This document shows, in pieces, positions 24,760 to 39,200 of a stretch of DNA of 64,000 nucleotides. The notes beneath the pieces were generated by a model. It did not search any database and was not told where the DNA came from. It saw only the letters and a program-made list of their open reading frames with translations. The DNA lies in the NCBI GenBank assembly GCA_021186555.1, contig JAJKFL010000039.1:26026233-26090232 (forward strand), read 5' to 3'. This stretch comes from Reticulitermes speratus (taxonomy: Eukaryota > Arthropoda > Insecta > Blattodea > Rhinotermitidae). The position numbers were made by a program, and so were the translations under genes. Each line of letters starts with the position of its first letter. Position 1 is the first letter of the stretch.

Positions 24760-25190
24760 CGGGTGTGACTGTTACAACCGATTTAAAAGTGGCCAGGAAT
24801 TTCCAGAAGAAAATGTGAGCGAAGTTTGTACAATCATGACGTCTGACTGGTGTGTGATGATTGAACAGATAGCAAACATATTGGAATCTCATATGAATCA
24901 GTACAGAATATTCTGAAATAAAATTTGTCATCATGGCATCTGTGTGTGTGACATTTGCTTTTTCGTACTTCCCTTGCCCAGCCATGCCCCAGCTCCCATA
25001 TTCTCCAGATGCCTGGCTCTTCCCAGCACTCAAGAATGGTCTCAATGTATGTTTTGCCTCTGTAGAAGAAATTCTGCCGAATGTGACAGCAGGTCTCACG
25101 GCCATACCAAAAGAATATGTCCAAGGATGTTTCTAGCAATGGCAGGACTGCTTGAGCAAATGTGTATGTGCAGAGGGGCAGTAATTTGAG
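24760..25190 (+). pseudogene. Internally deleted mariner transposase
   Basis: The first part reads CYNRFKSGQEFPEENVSEVC, a mariner N-terminal HTH (CYNRFKSGRE...DENVEKV...). It passes directly into LPYSPDAWLFPALKNGLNVC, FASVEEILPNVTAGLTAIPK and EYVQGCF, then QWQDCLSKCVCAEG. These match the C-terminal PYSPDLAPCDFFLFP...AIPK..FQ.CFQQW...CV..EG of mariners. The middle with two catalytic Asp residues is missing. Long - strand open frames over the same bases are antisense shadows. Confidence 0.75.
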
Positions 25191-25199
25191 GGTGACTAG

Positions 25200-27031
25200 G
25201 TTAGGTTTTATACATGTCCTGTGTACTACAAACTGTGCCTGAGTTTTTGGTGCTTTCTGATCATCCCACATATTTATATTAAAACTCTCTTACAAACTTA
25301 TATATTGAAAAATGAACAACATTTTTATTATGTAAAGTTCAAATGTACTGCACATAAATCATTAATTAGATGAGCATTTTCTGTCTTACAAAAACAAGAT
25401 ATATGCTTTCATATAGTGTATGTCAATGTCACATTTTGTAATTCTGAAACAGTCACTACATGTAACACCATCTGTTCCTACTTTAGTTCAGAAAAGCACT
25501 AAATTGTTCTTGGAAATTCGTCCTTCGCCCCATTCATGTTGCATATTCCAGTTTGCTGGCATTGCTTATTTCACTTTAAAAATAATTATGTCGTAGTTGA
25601 CAATTGTTCATCATTTCTGGTCATAAGACAAACACTGTGTGAGGGTCACCACTGTTCTTCTGTTCTCTTAAGTGTTACCTTCATGTCAGAATGCTTGCAA
25701 TGCATGAAGCCAACAGAGTGACCTGCTCATGCTCAGGTGCCATTGTTTTGTAATATGTGAAATTAGGTAAAGATTTGCACATTCTTGTGTAGGCAGTGGT
25801 TCTGACATAGTGACATAGTGATACCTGGTACTGTACTGAGATTATTTGGGATTATGTGATAGTGATTGGAAAAGGGTTTGAGTAAATGTAGTGTTAATGT
25901 CTGCAAAAACATGCCCAATTACTCATCTCTGCATATTTGCAGATTTGTTTGCAGTTTTTTGAATTTGAATTTGAATCACATTTTTTGGAAAAAGGTTTTC
26001 CTGGGTACATTTCTGCAACTTCCATGCTGCTTCTCAGCATCTGACCCATACTTGCTACGTATCTGCCTCAGCATGTGGCCCATAGGTGCACTGGCAGTGT
26101 CTCACAATTAGCATGCTGATCTTCTTTTCTGTGCATCCATGCCTCCGACAAGGAAGATATGTAATGCTGGCAGTTTAAATGGAAGTGAAATGGTGTGAAG
26201 AGTGAAAAGTATTAAAATATCACATATATTTACAGGATGTTACCATATTTATGAACTTTACTACTTGTGATCATCTTAGCAATGTGCCACTTTTGAATAT
26301 AGAGGTATGTCTGTATTAAAAAAAACAACAAATGACTTTTCAAATGCCATTAAAGTTTTTGACAGGTGAAAGTTTTTAATAATGGTACAATTTGAAAATC
26401 ACCTGGTTGCTGTGGTGGAGAAGGAACGGACTTCCCCCTTTAGTATCAGTGAAACTTAAAACACTGTTTTGCCATATTGATGGTATTTTACTCGACATTG
26501 GTACAGACAAAATCCATACAAAGTTTCTATCAGAAAAGTGAAGAGAAGGGACCACTTGGAAGACCTAGGTGTGCATGGGAGGGTGGTTTCTTGATTCATT
26601 TGGTCCAGGATATGGCCCAGTGACAAGCTGTTATGAAAACAGTAATTGTTCCTAATCTTGAATCATCTGAAATCTTCTAAATACATGTTCCACATTTTGT
26701 GTTGTGTGTTTTAGATGAGTTTTTAATCAGTGATTCTTTATAACATCAGGCAAACTGTGGCATACTTTGGAATACTTTTTGATTAGTGTAGGAGTGAACA
26801 TTTCTTCTTTGAAATAATTTAAATACTACAAGTGCAGCTGGAAAACTACTCTGTTGGATAACACATGCTTATTTATAGAAAATTTCCACATTAAGAAACA
26901 TGATGATTATCTTTCCAGTTGAACACTGACACTTAGGACCACATGGCACTGGCTGGTGGGCACTTTCCCTCTGTTACACAACAGTCCTTTGAAATGCATT
27001 TGTTGTCCTTGCAGCAAGCTTGGGATTCTTG
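25200..27031. other. Intergenic and probable 3' UTR of the Ras-like GTPase gene
   Basis: No exon or intact element is recognised. The part just left of 27032 should be the 3' UTR of the GTPase gene on -. A TTTATT (AATAAA on -) lies near 25324, but nearer variants cannot be excluded. Confidence 0.35.
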
Positions 27032-27252
27032 TTAATCTTTGGGTAGTGCACTGTCACTTTTTCCTCTTGAATATGCTCTGAGCCCAGCAGATTTGTTACC
27101 CAGCATGCGGTCAAGAAGTGACTGTTTGTTCTTGCGCCTGACACTCAGCACCTCACGACACAGTTCATGGAATGCCTCGGCTACCTGTGTCACCTGTTCA
27201 GCTGCTGCAACCTCACTGAACCAACATTCATAGTCCTTTGCCAGTATCTCTC
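27032..27252 (-). CDS. Ras-like GTPase exon 5 (C-terminus and stop)
   Basis: The acceptor is ACATTGTAATGTTGCAG. The exon completes Gly and continues [60 protein letters not shown] and [12 protein letters not shown], ending TAA at 27034-27032. SEVAAAE stands where the ETSAK guanine-contact loop lies in Ras. Confidence 0.93.
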
Positions 27253-30200
27253 CTGCAACATTACAATGCTGAAATTGAGCTTAGGCCATGCATGCATGAA
27301 TAATATTAAAATCTTAGAAATGGTGTGAGGTTGTAGACTGGCCAGGAGTGTTGGGTTTTTATGAATCCATGCATGATCTTTTATGTTTATAAAAATATGA
27401 GAATATGAGTTTGGTGTCTAGTAATATTTTTCTTAGATGTGCTTTTATCTTGACTTTAGTAACCCTTCATTTTTGTTTTAGGTATGCAGTCATGATGTCT
27501 GACTGTTTTGGAAATAGTAGCGGAAGAAGATGGAGTTACACACAATGGGTAAGTTAATTTACAGTGATCAGAAAGACTTTGTAATACAGTAGTTATTTTA
27601 TGAGACTGTTAACATTGTAACTTCCCATCTTTTTACTTGAGAATGGAAACATCCAATTTGAGACACCTTGTGTAGCTTTCTTGTGATTCTTGGAACACTG
27701 GAGAGTGAACAAAGTTCAGAAGCTAAGTATTCCTAAACAGGTTAACGTTTGTTAAATTGAGACAGACACAAACCATCAGTTTGGAAAACACAACCTTACA
27801 CCCTCAGCCTCACAAACTGAACACTATGTAGATGATCTCACTGTTATCACTTACTTGAAAAAGCGGTTAAAGAAGGGCGTCAAGTTAATGTCTCACACAT
27901 GTTTGCAGCTTTGGAGAATTTGGATGAGTGCAGGACATCAACAGGGCTTGGGAAAATGTTAGAAATAATAGCAAAGTGTCAGCTACAGAGGCTGTAGGTC
28001 ATTATGAATGATAGCAGCGGCATAAACCACGGTTTGATTACGAATTTTTAAAATTTGTGGATCAGAGGAAGCAGGCTAAATTGCAGTGGTCACAGGATCG
28101 AAGCCAAATTAATGCAGATAATCTGAACAGCGTAGACATGAAACTAGCAGACATTCCAGGAACAAAAGGGTGTAATATTTGACACGTAAAATTAATGAGC
28201 TTGAAACAGACAGTAAGAACAAGAATATGAGAGACTTTTATAGAGGCATCAATGACTATAAGAAGCATTACCAGCCTAGAATTTAGTAAAGGATGAGAAT
28301 GGTCATCTGCTTGCAGATTCTCACAGTATTTGGAATGTGCAGAAAAATAATTTTTGTCAGTTATTGAATGTAAATGGGATTAATGTTGTTGGGCACTTTG
28401 AAATACAGCTGAGCCACTGGCACTTTAGCCAAGTACCTTTGAGGCTGCAGTAGCTAATGAATGTTTGAAAAGATGCAGATCACCAGGTATTGATCAAATT
28501 TCAGCACCATTGATTCAGATAGGAAGTAAATCAGTGTGTTCTGATGTACATCAACTGACTAATTTTGTTTGGAATACAGAGGAATTTCCTTGTTAGTGGT
28601 ATTATTGCACCTGTTTATGATAAGGTTGATAAAATGATTGTATTTGTTGAGGCATATCACTGTTATCAACTACATACATAATTTTGCCCAATATTCTTTT
28701 GTCATGGTTAATTCTGAATGCACACAAAATTATTTCAGGTCATTATGGTGGATTTCAGTGTAACAGATGAATTACCAGTGAGGTTTTCTACATTTGTCAA
28801 ATACCTGAGAACAAATGGGATACAGTGGGGCAGTACACTTCAAGAATGCCCATTATTCAGCTATGAGGAAGGTTTTGTGTAATATTTTCATTGAGTTGGT
28901 CATACCCATGAAACTAGGTAGTAAAATTTAAATGTGTTTAAATGAAAGCTGTTTAACGTTTGGATGGCAGGTATTTGTGTGATACACTTCCTATGCAGAA
29001 TGGTCTGAAACAGTGTGATGTTTTATTGCCATTGCTTTGTGGCTTTGCTTTAGAATATGCCATTAAGGTCTCATTCCATCAGAGATGTGAAGAGGTTCAT
29101 GAACACTGTGCAGACTGACATTCGTCTAAATGCATTACGTTCTTCCCTCAGAGAACCCAATTGGTCTCCATTATAAAGACCAACTGGTACATACTGTTAG
29201 AAAAATAACTGCTGTTTGTTGTGAGGACTACATGAACCACATAAATACACTGAGATCAAAATGGTGAGTGTCTTAATGTTACAGCAGTTTGTATGTATGA
29301 CTACAACTAGACTTTAAGAGTTATGTGTCAAAATCAGTGTCACACATGTCTTGTACCCTCCTCGGTGCTGACTTGGCGTAAATGCACCATGTCCCCTTTG
29401 TTACCAACAAGTGCCAGTGGTGTATCACAACACAGCATTTGTTTGACACGTCGCACATAGTTGAAGGAACGCCTGTCAGTGATGGAATATACCAGCAGAA
29501 AACCGTCAGCCCAGTGTAGAGTTTCGACACTTGGCAGGTCTTCTTCACTCTGTAACATGAACAGATTAATTAAAACGTCAGCATCTCACAGGACTCCAGC
29601 GGCACTTAGACACTAGGAAATGCCAAGTAAGCTGAGGCATCATCTGCCATACAAGGCCTGGACTGACAGAGTCCATGTTTGACATTTTTTAACTGCCATG
29701 TGTGCATATATGTAATCTGTAAATGTGTAAAGATGTAGTATGGACAAACACTGTGACTCCTGACAGCGCCCCAAGGCAGTCTTTGGCGCCAACCACCACC
29801 ACTGACTGGCTGGCAGACCGTCAGCTGTAGCATGGTCCTCACTGTGGCGCGGATTACTCTTTTTGTTCTACCCTGAAGATAGGAGGTAGAAGCTCCTCCG
29901 AAACGTCGGTAACTTTACCAGCTGATACTGCGTAGTTCAGTCTTTCCTCGAATGTAATCATATGCATGCCAGTGGTATACGCAGTGCAAAATGGAGTCTC
30001 CGTCGTGTCGATATATTGACAAATTCTTTAGCCAGAATGCAGGAAATTGCTGTTTTTCATGAGTATGGACTCAGTCTCATCTCACATAATGCAGCCCAGT
30101 AATGCGAGCGCAGTATAATTTCGGAATGCACATGCTGCTGTGACACATATTGCCTTACCTTAGGACACGTATCAAGTATTTCGAACAGTACAGGTTCTCC

Positions 30201-33200
30201 GTCCACCAGGACCTCATGCTTGTAGCGGTTTTCTGCACAAAAGAAGGTGAACATAATTAAAGTAGGATGCTGAATATGCCTCAACTTCATCAGAGCAGTG
30301 TTTTACTTTCAGATTTTCCGACTAAAATACATGCAATTCTCATCTGCTATTCGTGCTGCATGTCTCGCCCCTGTGCCATTGGTTTCATCACCCTGACAAT
30401 GTTTGGCGAGTAGTACAAATTGCGAAGCCTGCTACCCCTTTTCAGTACCGCCTTATAAAGATGAGTGTGTCTGACTCCACACAGTCGGTATCTCCTTGTT
30501 GATTGCACTCTGAGCACTTTATCAGCTTGGCGTCGCCATGACCATTTGCGTGATAACTCGTTAGCAGTTGTTCCCCCCCCCCCGTCCCAATCCCCGTCCC
30601 GTTTTTCTGAGAGCAAGCTGAAGCGTCTCGAGTCGAACACAAAGAAGCAGTCCGTTTTAGTAAGTAATGCATAAGCTTATCGGATGTCCGGGCTGTTTAC
30701 GTGTTTAAGTGTATTTTTCGTGTCTGACAGAAACAGAAACTAGAACTGTTCATAGAAGCTGGAGGAATGTGGGCAATAGTTTTGTAAGGAAGACTGATAA
30801 GAAGCTGGAGTCCCATACACACTTGTGTGCTGCATAAGTATTAACGTCTTTCTCATACCGGAGATTTTACGTCATTGGAAAAAATATTCCTGCTTCTTCT
30901 GCGGTATCTTGGTCGTATGCGTTTGCAAAAACAGGTGTGGACAGGAACGTGGGAATTGTGTGTGGACATGCCTTGCGGTGTTTAACGTTTGAATGTGTGT
31001 TGATTGCGGTCACATACAACAAAAGAAATTGAGACAGGTAGATGACACTGTAATTTTTATTTCTCCTTGGGTGTATCATTTCGATATAAGCTCCGTTTGT
31101 AACTTGGAATACATCATCTATTGTCGTATGCGCTCTGGTGTACAGTCACTCCGCGACTTGCGCAGTAGTTACGTTCCGGAAGATCCGGTGCAAGTGGAAT
31201 TTTGCGCAAGGCAGAATTGAGTATGCATACATATAGTCAGATGCGTATGTAGGAGTCCAGGTGAAGTCCTAACACAAACTCACTGGAGCCTGATCGACCG
31301 CAGGTATGACCGTCCCGCCGCCTGTGTTATCGCCCAGCAGTATTATTTCGCCACCTTCTCCTCATTGCATTGTCATTCCCGCAAGGAAAAATCTTCTGCG
31401 CTTTTCAAAAATGTTTTTATTCAAGTTTTTCTTTACTTTAAAATGTCTTAAGTGAATTGCGTAATCTGTAATTGCGTAAGTCCCGGAGTGTGTGTAGGCT
31501 GTCTGGCGTAAATGTGGCTTCAGCTTTTGTTGTGTACAGACACACGGACGTTCTTTTTAACGTAACATTGACGCCAGTGCTGCTGGGCTGGAACACCATC
31601 CCCCAAGAGTGTCATTTTCACAAAGGGGATACATATTTCCTGCTGGCTGTTCCTGCATCCCGGAACGCCAAAAGGAAAGACGTACGTTTATGGACAATAA
31701 ATGTCCATTTTACCACAAGCTTGGCGTGGCGCCTGGCATTTTAGAAAACACATTAGCGTGGTACGTTGTCTGTCTAAGGAAAATATTTACTATTTTGCTG
31801 GGCTCCGTACTGCGTACAGCAATAAGAGACAGAACCTGTGCTGTTGCTTGTGTTATGGCTTATGCTTATGTAATCACATAATAGTCTAGTTCCTATAATA
31901 GGCGGTCACTGTGGACAAAGGAATGGTGATTCATATGTTGAATCACACCACATAGTAATATCTTCTTGGTCACAAAATCACAATTCGTCTGTGGTTCCGT
32001 GATCTTACACAAGTTTTCTAGTGCTTCGTGTGTCTCAATTTCGAGTTCCTTTTGCATATTCTGTACGGAGTTCTTTCACGGGACGCCACTTAAGATAAGT
32101 TGGCGATACCTCACGGTAAAAGTCAACACTTTGTTTCAAATGGGACCCCGCACACTGAATACAACATGTTAACGATATGCTCACGACGGGCCGATACGAT
32201 ACGATGACTACTCGGCATGACGGGCCGATACGATACGATACGATGACTACTCGGCATGCTGTGTCGTTTGTCGCTCAGTCGTAAACATATCGCCAAGGAA
32301 GGCGGAAATGTCACGGGTTTTTAAAGTGCTGTACTACGCAAGCACAAGCGAGGAAGTAAATAGTGAACTGATGGAGCTTGTTGGGAAACACCCCGTTTTC
32401 TGAGTGGATAGATCCTGGTTATTCAAAAAAAGGGGCAACATTTAAAACTTTCGTGCGTCTTCCAGTATAAAATTATCTAAATCTTTTTCACTGTCCAAGT
32501 CTAGTTTCCCGGCTACAACAAACTGCCGAGTTTGCCAGTGTTTTTGAAGTTAGGATGGACTCAGTACTTCCTTCTTGTTGCGTTATTCTTCAGTCTTCTC
32601 ATCCACCAGTTAGCCGGTATGTCGTCTTCGCCTGATGTTATGTTAATGCTGAAGAAGTGCATATCCTCTTAGTTAAATCGCCTCCGGTGTGCAAAGGCAT
32701 GTACAGTATCATGTGTCCATCGTATCGCAAGTGGTGTCCCGTGTGAGAGCGACCGTAAAATTTAATTTTCCACAAATAAGGATGCTGTCTTAGAGTTCAG
32801 TAAACTCCATGAAGAAGTTTGTAGATAAATATCTTGCGTCTATCATGTTTTTCATACACACCAGAAACAGCAAACTGCACAAAAGATGACGTACAAGACG
32901 GCAGAATGTAATGGCATGTGTCCGCTCATATGTACCGGACACTCCACGCACGGCGTGTTCAAGTAACATAAACGGACATACCTTACCTTGCGATTGGCCT
33001 GGGATGTCCAATCCCGCGTGAAATAGCATCCGTATGTGTGTGTGCTTTTCTTTCAGGTGTTGTAACTACGTTACCCGCGAAAAGCAGGCCTGAAACCTTG
33101 ACAAACAGTCTTACGGGTTTCATTTATTCAGGCGTCTTTTTCGAAGCTTAGGTTAACACTATTACCTCTATGTTCAAGGAGCAGCTTCTGCCAGGTACAG

Positions 33201-36200
33201 AACGTAGATTAATTTGTAAAGCGTGTGTAGGAAGTTTGGAACATCAGTTGTAGTCACTGATTGGGCTTGCTGGGACCGATACATGTGCAAATGTGTAATC
33301 GTATGAAAAATGCAGATTCGTTTAGCTAATGTCCCATGGACGCAGAACGAAGTGCCTGTTCCGGAGTGCAGTATGCAGTAAAATAATGTGAGGTTATCTT
33401 CGTTTGTTTCTTTCCCATTTTCTTTTTTTCCTTCTTTCTTGCGAGTTGAAACGTCTTTACAAGTAGATCTGCCCGATATCCCAAGGCATAATTGTGTTGT
33501 TAATTTTATTGCAGCAAGATAAATTGAAGTAAAGTAATGAATCAATTGTTTATTCTTCAGTCACTTTCTCTGACAACGAAAAGCCATACAAATCATTCTG
33601 CGATAGATTATTTTTACACATCCATTGATATATTTTATTTGAGAAGCGAAACAATTGAAAGTTAGCACGAACTGTGAATAAAGAGATATACAGTCTCTTC
33701 TTACTATACTGTCTGTCGGCATTGCTGTGGCGTAGGGATTTAAACGCTGATAAGCAGAGCCTGCTCTTGGGACCACTGTTGCGCAGTCACCGTGTGCGTT
33801 AAGCTTCCCCCAGCAACCACATCAAAGTTGCCAACAATGTTGACGGAATTTCACATAGCTCACGCTATAAAAACGTTGAGAAACCGTGCTGGCAAGAAAC
33901 CTGCAGTTTTCCACCGGTTGTCATTAAACATCAAAGAAGTGTTTTGTTGCCAACTACGGCGTGGACTATACGGGCAACTGCCAACATTACTTTCAGCGCC
34001 GATTGAGACTGGAAGGATAAGGCAACACATTGGTGTCGACAGAATTTGAGTAGAGCAAAGGTATTTGTGCACAGCTTATGGAATTGTACCGTTCTAAGAG
34101 TGTGGTGAGTTGAGGATTTGCCTAAATATTTTTTTTGTGCGCGAATTTGGGGAAGTGGAGATGGTCAGGCTCCGGAAATATTCCACGAACTTGATTTTCT
34201 TGGGGATTTTCGTGTGTGCCCGCTCCTAGAAATAGTTCGAGATAATACGAAGTGACGTGAGATGTTCTTAGAGCGTCAGTAAATAATACATTCAATGACA
34301 ATGGGTATGTATGCATTAAAATCAAGATGTATTAATAACAAGACAGGCAGGGCAGGTTGTAAATGTATCGGGCCTCATTCGGGTTGAAATGAAAGGGAGT
34401 CGGGTTTCGGTCTGGTGTGATTAACACATGAAGATAAACTTTGGGTTCGGTCTGGTTTGGGCTGGGTAAAATTAAAACATTTCGGCCCATACTGACTTCT
34501 GATGGTTGCCCCGCCTTCCCCTCAAACCTATGAACATCATGCTGTTGACATGGGCCAAACGTAAGGACCTAGTTCTATCAAGAAATGTTTGGGGGAACTT
34601 AACTACGAAGACTTGTAAGTATTGGAAGACATTTACAAATATCTGCTTGCATTATCCCCCCAGTCTGCTGATGGATGGATAAGGTAAGCGTGTGGAGAAG
34701 GTATAGGATTTGGGGGGGGGGGAGACCCATGTGAGCTAGGACAGTTAATTTAGAGGAGAGTGAGGACGAGAATTATGACATACATGTTAATACATACTAG
34801 AAACATTGTACGAGCTTTTCAAATTATGACGCCGCCAACATGCTTGTAAAAGCGAGCAGACCTAGACTGATTCAGCTCTTACGCCGGATTTTAACGCAGC
34901 ATCATATAATGAAAATCTCGTACTATAAGCATAGACTATGTTTTTTTAGACTCATTTGTAAGTGAGAGGCTTAATCGAATGTAGCAATCAATTAAGCGTG
35001 ACAAGCACAGCATTCCGGCATGAATATCTGTGGCAGGTAACGAATTACTCTGTAGGGTCTGTACTAACCTGCCTGATGATCATATTCTCCTATGTACCGC
35101 CTGGTGAGGAACCGAACTGTCAGTGCTGTAACACATAGAACAGATACAGTGTACTTTGAGCATGTCTTGGTATTTCTGCCTGGTGCTGCTGGTTGGTATC
35201 TCATAACTTGACAAATAAACCGAGTGGCTGGCTACAGTTCAAGCCAGTTAACCCACTGGAATCTGTAACACCGCCCTTCATTTCGTTATGAGTGTCAGAA
35301 CAAAGAACTCTCGTCCAGCGAGTAAGAGGTTGTTGCCATATACAGGAGTTCATCTATAATTGAATTTACAGTTTTATTTCTTTATCTATTATACATGGTG
35401 TCCGTAAAGTGTGGAGACAAACGGGAATGTAATAACCGAATGCTGGTTCATCTTTATCCAGATGAACTGCTTTCTTTGTCGTTGGCTAGGACGACTTGGT
35501 GTTGTGGAGTTGATTCGTTTGTCTCTAGACATTTGCCATACCAATTTCTCTTTTAGGGCTGTAGTTTATTTCGTTATGTGTACCGACTTTGTTATAACAC
35601 ACATTGTGATTATGTATGTATTTTTATGCAGTAGCTGTCTGAAGCGGAACCTCGTTTAAATGAGAAATTACATTTACAGTGTTTTATCACGAGAATGTAG
35701 AAAGAAAGAAATTCATTTTACAGTTATCTGTAAGAAACGGCAACAAAATATTTCGGAACCGGAATGGAAGAACAAAAACTTCACGGTGAAGACTTTGCAT
35801 AATTTATTTTGAATTCATAGATTATTTTATTTGGAACTGTTTTTTTTTGTAATGTGCCTGAGGATAATTCCTACCGCAGGTGGAAAGTATTTAAGTCAGT
35901 AAGTGGCAGAAACAGGACAAAATTCTGTAATAAACTACTGGAGGGAGAAGGACTTCATGATTTGTAATTTTGTCATACATATGTAAGTGAGGCATTCGTA
36001 TGTGTTATTTTACCTTGACGTACTTACGGGGTCCTGTCTGCAGGTGGAAAAATGCTCAGATGTCTTGGAATTCCGTTATAAACAGGTTTTGCTGTATTAT
36101 ATCATAGGTTATGTCTCAGACGAAGAGGTGAGGAATGTAGAATGTTACATAGCGAGGAACTGCGTGCTTTAGACGCTCGACTGGTACTGCTGTTTTAATT

Positions 36201-39200
36201 AAATAGGGACTGCGATGGGCTGGGCATGTGGCTAGGATGGCATATTAAGGATGCATGCAGAATTTAAGTGGGGTCATCTCGTTAAATAGTTTAATTTAAA
36301 AATAATATTAAGATGGATTTTAGGGGGTTGGGTTCTACGATCTGAGGTGGATGGAACTGGCTCAGGATCATGTCAAGTTGGAGCTTTAGAACCTTTCTGC
36401 TGCCAGATTATAAGTCAGAAATTATTTGTCTTTGTACTTTATTCTTTATTTGCCACATCGAAAAATGTTTTGAATGAACATTGTATGTACTGTACTGACG
36501 ATGTTTTTCGTATAGGACCCTAATTATTGGTACGATGGAGTGTTCCGAGAAGATTTATAACATTCTATTCGAGTTTGTTGGACAGTAGGATTAGGTGAAG
36601 TAGTGAACCGGGAAAGACCACAAATATAAATTGGCCTGGCAACTATCAATTTCGGCCCACTTTGCTAAATTTAATGGGAATCTTTTCATTTACTTTTTTT
36701 CCGCTGCTCTGCGAATGCTTGTGTTAAAATGTAAGAAACGCTGCTGAATTCCACGTAATCTTTCTATTTTTGTGAATTCATATGACGTGGGTGGGGAGCA
36801 TAGCCAAGGCATCTGGAAGACGATAATTGTTTTGCATTTAAGCCAGGAGTGTACAAATATTTAAAATAGTGTATGAGCCACGTCAAAATTCTGGGCACCA
36901 GAAGGGTGACATGAAGCAAGTTCCGTACTGAGGACCCACCAATGTTAGGCGCCACCGTGAAAGATTTGTTCGCCACGGCGACCTGGCGTCGGGCATCTGT
37001 GCACGCCTGATTTAAACGTTAAAAATACTGTGGAAATTGGAAACGTACAATCAAGGTTCGTATCCATGCTACACAATGATGAAATCACTTTCGTCATGGA
37101 ATCGTGTACCTTCGTGTTAACTGCACCACTTCCCAGCGGAATGTCGTGCTGCTTTTTAAAGACTTCTGTAGGTAATCATCTAAATAATACAATTTATAGC
37201 CTGCATTTTTTGTCCTAAGTTTTTGAAGTCGATGTTGGAATATGTTTTGGAGGATCTTGGTAGAAATGGGATTGAGTCCGTAACTTGTTTCGAAGCAGTT
37301 ACTCCGGCATGCGCATTGAGGGGCTATGGCAACTGTTATGCAACTCAAGCCTGAGATCTGATGCAGGGACCATAGTTACGTTGCACGCTTCTGGCCTTTG
37401 AGCAATAACCCCTTGTTAAATGACATCCTACAGCTTCAAGTTCGATGTAACATCCCAGAAGACTTTAATTTTTAGCAGTACCGCTGTGAGAACCATGTAT
37501 ATTGACACCAATCCTATCTGGTGAACAGGAAGCTTCGCGGTTTCCGACAGGTACGGTTTCTGAGTAAGAACTCCTGTTGACGTGGGAATCAGCGAAATGT
37601 GGCCCGATGCAAGGAAGCAGGTCAGTGTGCCAGGGCGAAGCGCAAGGTTGGTAGTCGCTACCCTTGACGCGAACTCGGCACGTCGAGAACTTGGCACATG
37701 TTGAACTGTTTTCCCGATTACATGACAGTTGTAAAACTTATGTTGTATACTCGCGGCGGTCCCCGGACACTTCTCAAATATAACCAGACGTTGTGGAAAA
37801 GATTCAGGAACATTTCGTTTACGGATCTTTATATGTCTAGGTGTTTTCGCAAAAATTGCGAAAAGCGACTGTTAGCTTCGTCGTGTCCGTCCGTCTATCC
37901 GTCCGCATGGAACATCTCGGCTCCCACTGGACGGATTTCATGAAATTTGGTGTTTGAGTATTTTTCGAAAACCCGTGGAGAAAATTAAAGTTTCATTAAA
38001 ATCTGACAAAAATAACGGGTACTTTACATGAAGACCTGTGTACATTTATGATAATGTCTCGCTCAATTCTTCTTAGAATGAGGAATATTTCAGACAAAAG
38101 TTCTAGAGAAAATCAAAACACACATTTTGTATTCAGTAACTTTATTTCACCCCCGATAATCGTGCCGTTTATGAGATAATGTGGAAAAATGCAGTAGAGC
38201 CGGTCAGGCCACAGATGACAATATAACAGAGCGCATGCGCATTGCATGCTGGACAACTAAGGCTACACACACACACACACACTCAGAATATGTAATACTT
38301 ATTACTTTTCCACGACAACAATAGTTACGCGAACGCGCCTCGGTGTTACGTTATATGTACATTGCCTGTGTTGTTAGTATTAACACGATATGCAAATACT
38401 TTAGTGTGTCGTGTGACTTTCGCAGATATGACTGGATCATTGCACGCACCTGTCTCGCCCACGTGCGCGCCCGACACGCATTGCCGAGTGTCAACATTCC
38501 ATTCGCCCACTGTACGCGCCTCCATTATCAGTTTCGCGATATAAATGTGTAAGCAACGCAAAATATTGCCGAGGAAGCTTACTTTCTGTACAGAATGGGT
38601 GTGGCGGAATGTAGAAAAACGCACTGGATGACATTTATACGAGGTGTGGCTATAAAGTATCCGGAACGATTTTATCGTGCAGCCTGTCGTCTTACATTAG
38701 ACTCGATCGTGTTGAAATCGTGTTTGTGAATGTTCCGACTTGCAGACGCTACGATTTCAACAGTGTAGCGTCAGTTGTGTTCAAGATGTTGCAGAAATAA
38801 GGGGTGTGTGTTTGTATCTCTAGTCGAAAAAATGAGTAGGGTTTTAATTTTGTTGTTTCAAGCCATTTCACGTTGTAGAGTTTAAAAACAGTCGTGTTGT
38901 TTATCCGTAAGAACTTAACTGTAGTTTGTAATGTTCGCAGATGTAAAGAATCTCCGTGCAGCTTAATCTAAATGCGTTTTATTTAACGTTTAACGCGGGA
39001 ACTTACTTGACTGAACAAATTACATTCGCAGAATCGTGTCATTAACATGACTGCCATAACATCCAGCGAAGAAGCAGACTAGTTGACGACTGGTACTGCT
39101 GGGAACTGTGTATCGGCAGCGTTGATGGACAGGGGTTACCATATTCACCGCTCGATGTTTGGCGTTACAATTGTGAATGCGTGCTACATTTCCGAAAACC

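Noticed and set aside
24834-25271. 145- and 125-codon - strand frames as genes
   Set aside because: They lie antisense to a recognisable mariner remnant on + and have no domain similarity.
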